From assembly GCF_018332695.1 (NCBI RefSeq), contig NZ_BOQN01000012.1, positions 1 through 41,374 of the forward strand: a stretch of DNA of 41,374 nucleotides. Direction: 5' to 3'. Origin of the DNA: Paractinoplanes toevensis. GTDB lineage: Bacteria > Actinomycetota > Actinomycetes > Mycobacteriales > Micromonosporaceae. The position numbers and the translations under genes are program-made. Shown here one piece after another: positions 40,031-41,374 of the stretch (position 1 is the first letter of the stretch; the number at the start of each line of letters is the position of its first letter). Under the pieces are notes generated by a model, which ran no database searches, had not been told where the DNA came from, and was given only the letters and a program-made list of their open reading frames with translations.

Positions 40031-40597
40031 ATGAGCGCTGAAGCAGTCGGAAGGTACATGCCCGCCATCATCACGCTCGATGATCTTGCCGCCATGATTT
40101 CGTCTGATACGTCTGGTCGCCGATATGAGACGAGCCCGGAAGGAGTTCTCTCAGTCGTGCCCCCGCCCGACAGCGACCACGCCATCATCGCCAGTCGCCT
40201 GATGGGCTGGTTCTTCGCGGCCGGCGTGCCGCACAACCAGCTTCTGCAGGTTCTCGGCATCAGAATTCCGGGAGTCGAGGTCGACGGCGGCCGGATTCCC
40301 GACCTGACGGTCTGGGCCAAGCCACTCCCGTCGGGGACCGTTTATGCTCACACAACCGACCTCCTGCTGGCCATCGAGATCATCTCGCGCGGTTCCGAGG
40401 CCATCGACAAGGCAGTCAAACCAACGGAGTACGCGTCGGCCGGCATCCCGCACTACTGGACGGTGGCGCGGGACAACGCTGAGACCGTCACTCGGTTCCG
40501 TCTCGGGCCGGACGGCGCCTATCAGGAGGTCGGCCAGACACCGCTGGCCTGGCTCCTGCAGACGGCTCCCACCGACCACGTGCCGCTCCCGGGCTAG
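40031..40597 (+). CDS. Uma2 family endonuclease-like protein (DUF820)
   Basis: A 188-residue protein of the Uma2/DUF820 family, which has a PD-(D/E)xK restriction-endonuclease fold but no established substrate; it is abundant in actinobacteria and cyanobacteria. The active-site candidates are Asp91 in RIPDLTVW, Glu116 in LLAIEIISRGS and the downstream Lys127 or Lys130 in DKAVKPTEYASAGIPHYW, the family signature. No toxin, antitoxin or modification gene is adjacent. The message is probably leaderless. The TAG stop overlaps the TAG of the convergent gene in CTAG (40594-40597). Confidence 0.9.
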   Translation: MSAEAVGRYMPAIITLDDLAAMISSDTSGRRYETSPEGVLSVVPPPDSDHAIIASRLMGWFFAAGVPHNQLLQVLGIRIPGVEVDGGRIPDLTVWAKPLPSGTVYAHTTDLLLAIEIISRGSEAIDKAVKPTEYASAGIPHYWTVARDNAETVTRFRLGPDGAYQEVGQTPLAWLLQTAPTDHVPLPG

Positions 40598-41374
40598 CCG
40601 GGCGCACCCAGACGGGTGATGAGCTCGTCCGGGTCGGTGAGGGGCCGATCGCAGACAAACCCGCGACAGACGTACGCGGTGGGCTGTCCGTCGCGGAGCG
40701 GGCGGTCGGCGAGCAGCGGCACGCCCGGCTGGTCCGGGCGGCCGGCGACGATCACCGTGCCCGGTGGGGCGTGCCGGTGGGCGGCGGCCACCAGCGGATC
40801 GTCCGGGTCGTCGGTGGCGATGGCGATGGCGATCTCGTACGGCCCGGTCAGCGCCGCCTCCGCGACGGTCGCCGAGTAACCGGCGAAGCGCGGATGCTGG
40901 GCGAACAGCGGCGCCACCTTCTCCAGCGCCGCGTCGGAGGCCGCCCGGTAGGAATGCTCGCCGGCCAGCGCCGCATAACCGACCAGCGCCGCACTGATCG
41001 CCGACAGCCCCGACGGGGTGGCGTTGTCGGTCGGATCGGCCGGGCGGGTGACCAGGCGTTCCGCATCGTCGGCGGTGTCGTAGAAGCCGCCGTCGCCGGT
41101 GCCGAAGTGCGCGAGCGCCACGTCCAGCAGCTCCTTCGCGAGGGTCAGCCAGCGACCGTCCGCGGTGATCTGGTGCACGGCCAGGAACCCCTCGGCCACG
41201 CAGCCGTAGTCCTCCAGCACGCCGACCGGCTCCCCCACCACGCCGTCCCGCGACACCCGGCGCAGCCGCCCGCCGACCAGGTGCCGGGTGGCGAGCACCT
41301 CGGCCAGCGCGATCGCCGCCGCGCGCGAGGCGGCCGCGCCGGTGAGCACGCCGTGCTCGGCGAGGGCGGTCACC
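40594..41374 (-). CDS. C-terminal part of a YyaL/DUF255-type thioredoxin-domain protein (cut by the window end)
   Basis: The C-terminal ~259 residues of a longer protein whose start lies beyond the window. The visible part is the (alpha/alpha)-barrel region of the DUF255/YyaL (human SPATA20-like) family: EDYGCVAEGFLAVHQITADGRWLTLAKELLDVALAHF, then FYDTADDAERLVTRP, DNATPSGLSAISAALVGYAAL and the ending PTAYVCRGFVCDRPLTDPDEL. Full-length members (~670 residues) start with a thioredoxin-like domain that is not seen here. The function of the family is unknown. Confidence 0.88.
   Translation of the reverse strand, partial: VTALAEHGVLTGAAASRAAAIALAEVLATRHLVGGRLRRVSRDGVVGEPVGVLEDYGCVAEGFLAVHQITADGRWLTLAKELLDVALAHFGTGDGGFYDTADDAERLVTRPADPTDNATPSGLSAISAALVGYAALAGEHSYRAASDAALEKVAPLFAQHPRFAGYSATVAEAALTGPYEIAIAIATDDPDDPLVAAAHRHAPPGTVIVAGRPDQPGVPLLADRPLRDGQPTAYVCRGFVCDRPLTDPDELITRLGAPG

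Noticed and set aside
1..41374. tRNA, rRNA, riboswitch, CRISPR array or insertion sequence
   Set aside because: By eye I found no cloverleaf with a T-loop signature, no riboswitch core, no spaced repeats and no transposase in the window. A covariance-model search would be the decisive test.

Overview
The window is high-GC DNA from an actinomycete. Its markers are a WhiB-type regulator, an actinobacterial coenzyme F420 locus, a DUF3499 protein, a DUF574-type methyltransferase, an SCO7613-type giant membrane protein, type VII secretion-like small proteins, many GTG starts and many apparently leaderless genes. The gene order around DUF3499, the metallopeptidase-like gene, whiB, fbiA-fbiB, the mannose-1-phosphate guanylyltransferase, the TIGR03089 gene, the FadE25-type dehydrogenase and purE-purK resembles, from memory, the Rv3258c-Rv3276c block of Mycobacterium tuberculosis, with lineage-specific genes inserted. 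A Micromonosporaceae member (Actinoplanes-like) is my best guess; it is inferred and not proven by the sequence.

Layout. 1-307 holds no recognisable gene. 308-1579: DUF3499 (-), degenerate zincin-like protein (+), whiB (-). 1917-8149: F420 locus with the FO synthase fusion (-), a proline-rich-tailed membrane protein (-), then fbiA-fbiB and a Nudix gene (+). 8155-11772: a 1205-residue membrane-anchored protein made mostly of repeated acidic, threonine-containing units. 12036-15774: acetoacetyl-CoA ligase, a GH64-like lipoprotein and a TIGR03089 protein. 15935-18935: glycosyltransferase, GDP-mannose pyrophosphorylase, lexA. 19021-20511: a membrane protein pairing an internal domain with an external phosphate-binding-protein-like domain. 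20513-23006: a five-gene minus-strand operon that looks like a type VII-linked polymorphic toxin module (YbaB-like, EspC-like, WXG-like, CdiA-type tRNase toxin, SitI3-like immunity). 23049-28369: c-di-GMP and accessory genes (GGDEF-EAL, methyltransferase, MpaB-type oxygenase, 7TM-PAS-GGDEF cyclase). 28350-31914: alpha/beta hydrolase, acyl-CoA dehydrogenase, UDP-sugar dehydrogenase. 32048-37363: a 1771-residue SCO7613-type membrane protein. 37368-39935: purK-purE-glutaredoxin-lipoprotein operon (-). 40031-41374: a Uma2 nuclease and the C-terminal part of a YyaL/DUF255-type protein cut by the window edge.

How the genes work together. FO synthase, FbiA and FbiB act successively in F420 synthesis, but this FbiB lacks the usual C-terminal reductase domain. 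ManC and the GT4 enzyme, with the UDP-sugar dehydrogenase further on, point to mannose- and uronate-containing surface glycans. The GGDEF cyclase and the EAL protein can make and degrade the same second messenger. The most novel-looking items are the repeat-tailed protein at 8155-11772, whose tail is built from E-x-T-x-x-(V/I/M) units, the compact split toxin module at 20513-23006, and the trans-membrane binding-protein fusion at 19021-20511.

Genome style. At least eleven starts are preceded by a TANNNT hexamer 6-9 nt away, suggesting leaderless transcripts. Three convergent gene pairs share a four-base palindrome (TTAA or CTAG) as overlapping stop codons.
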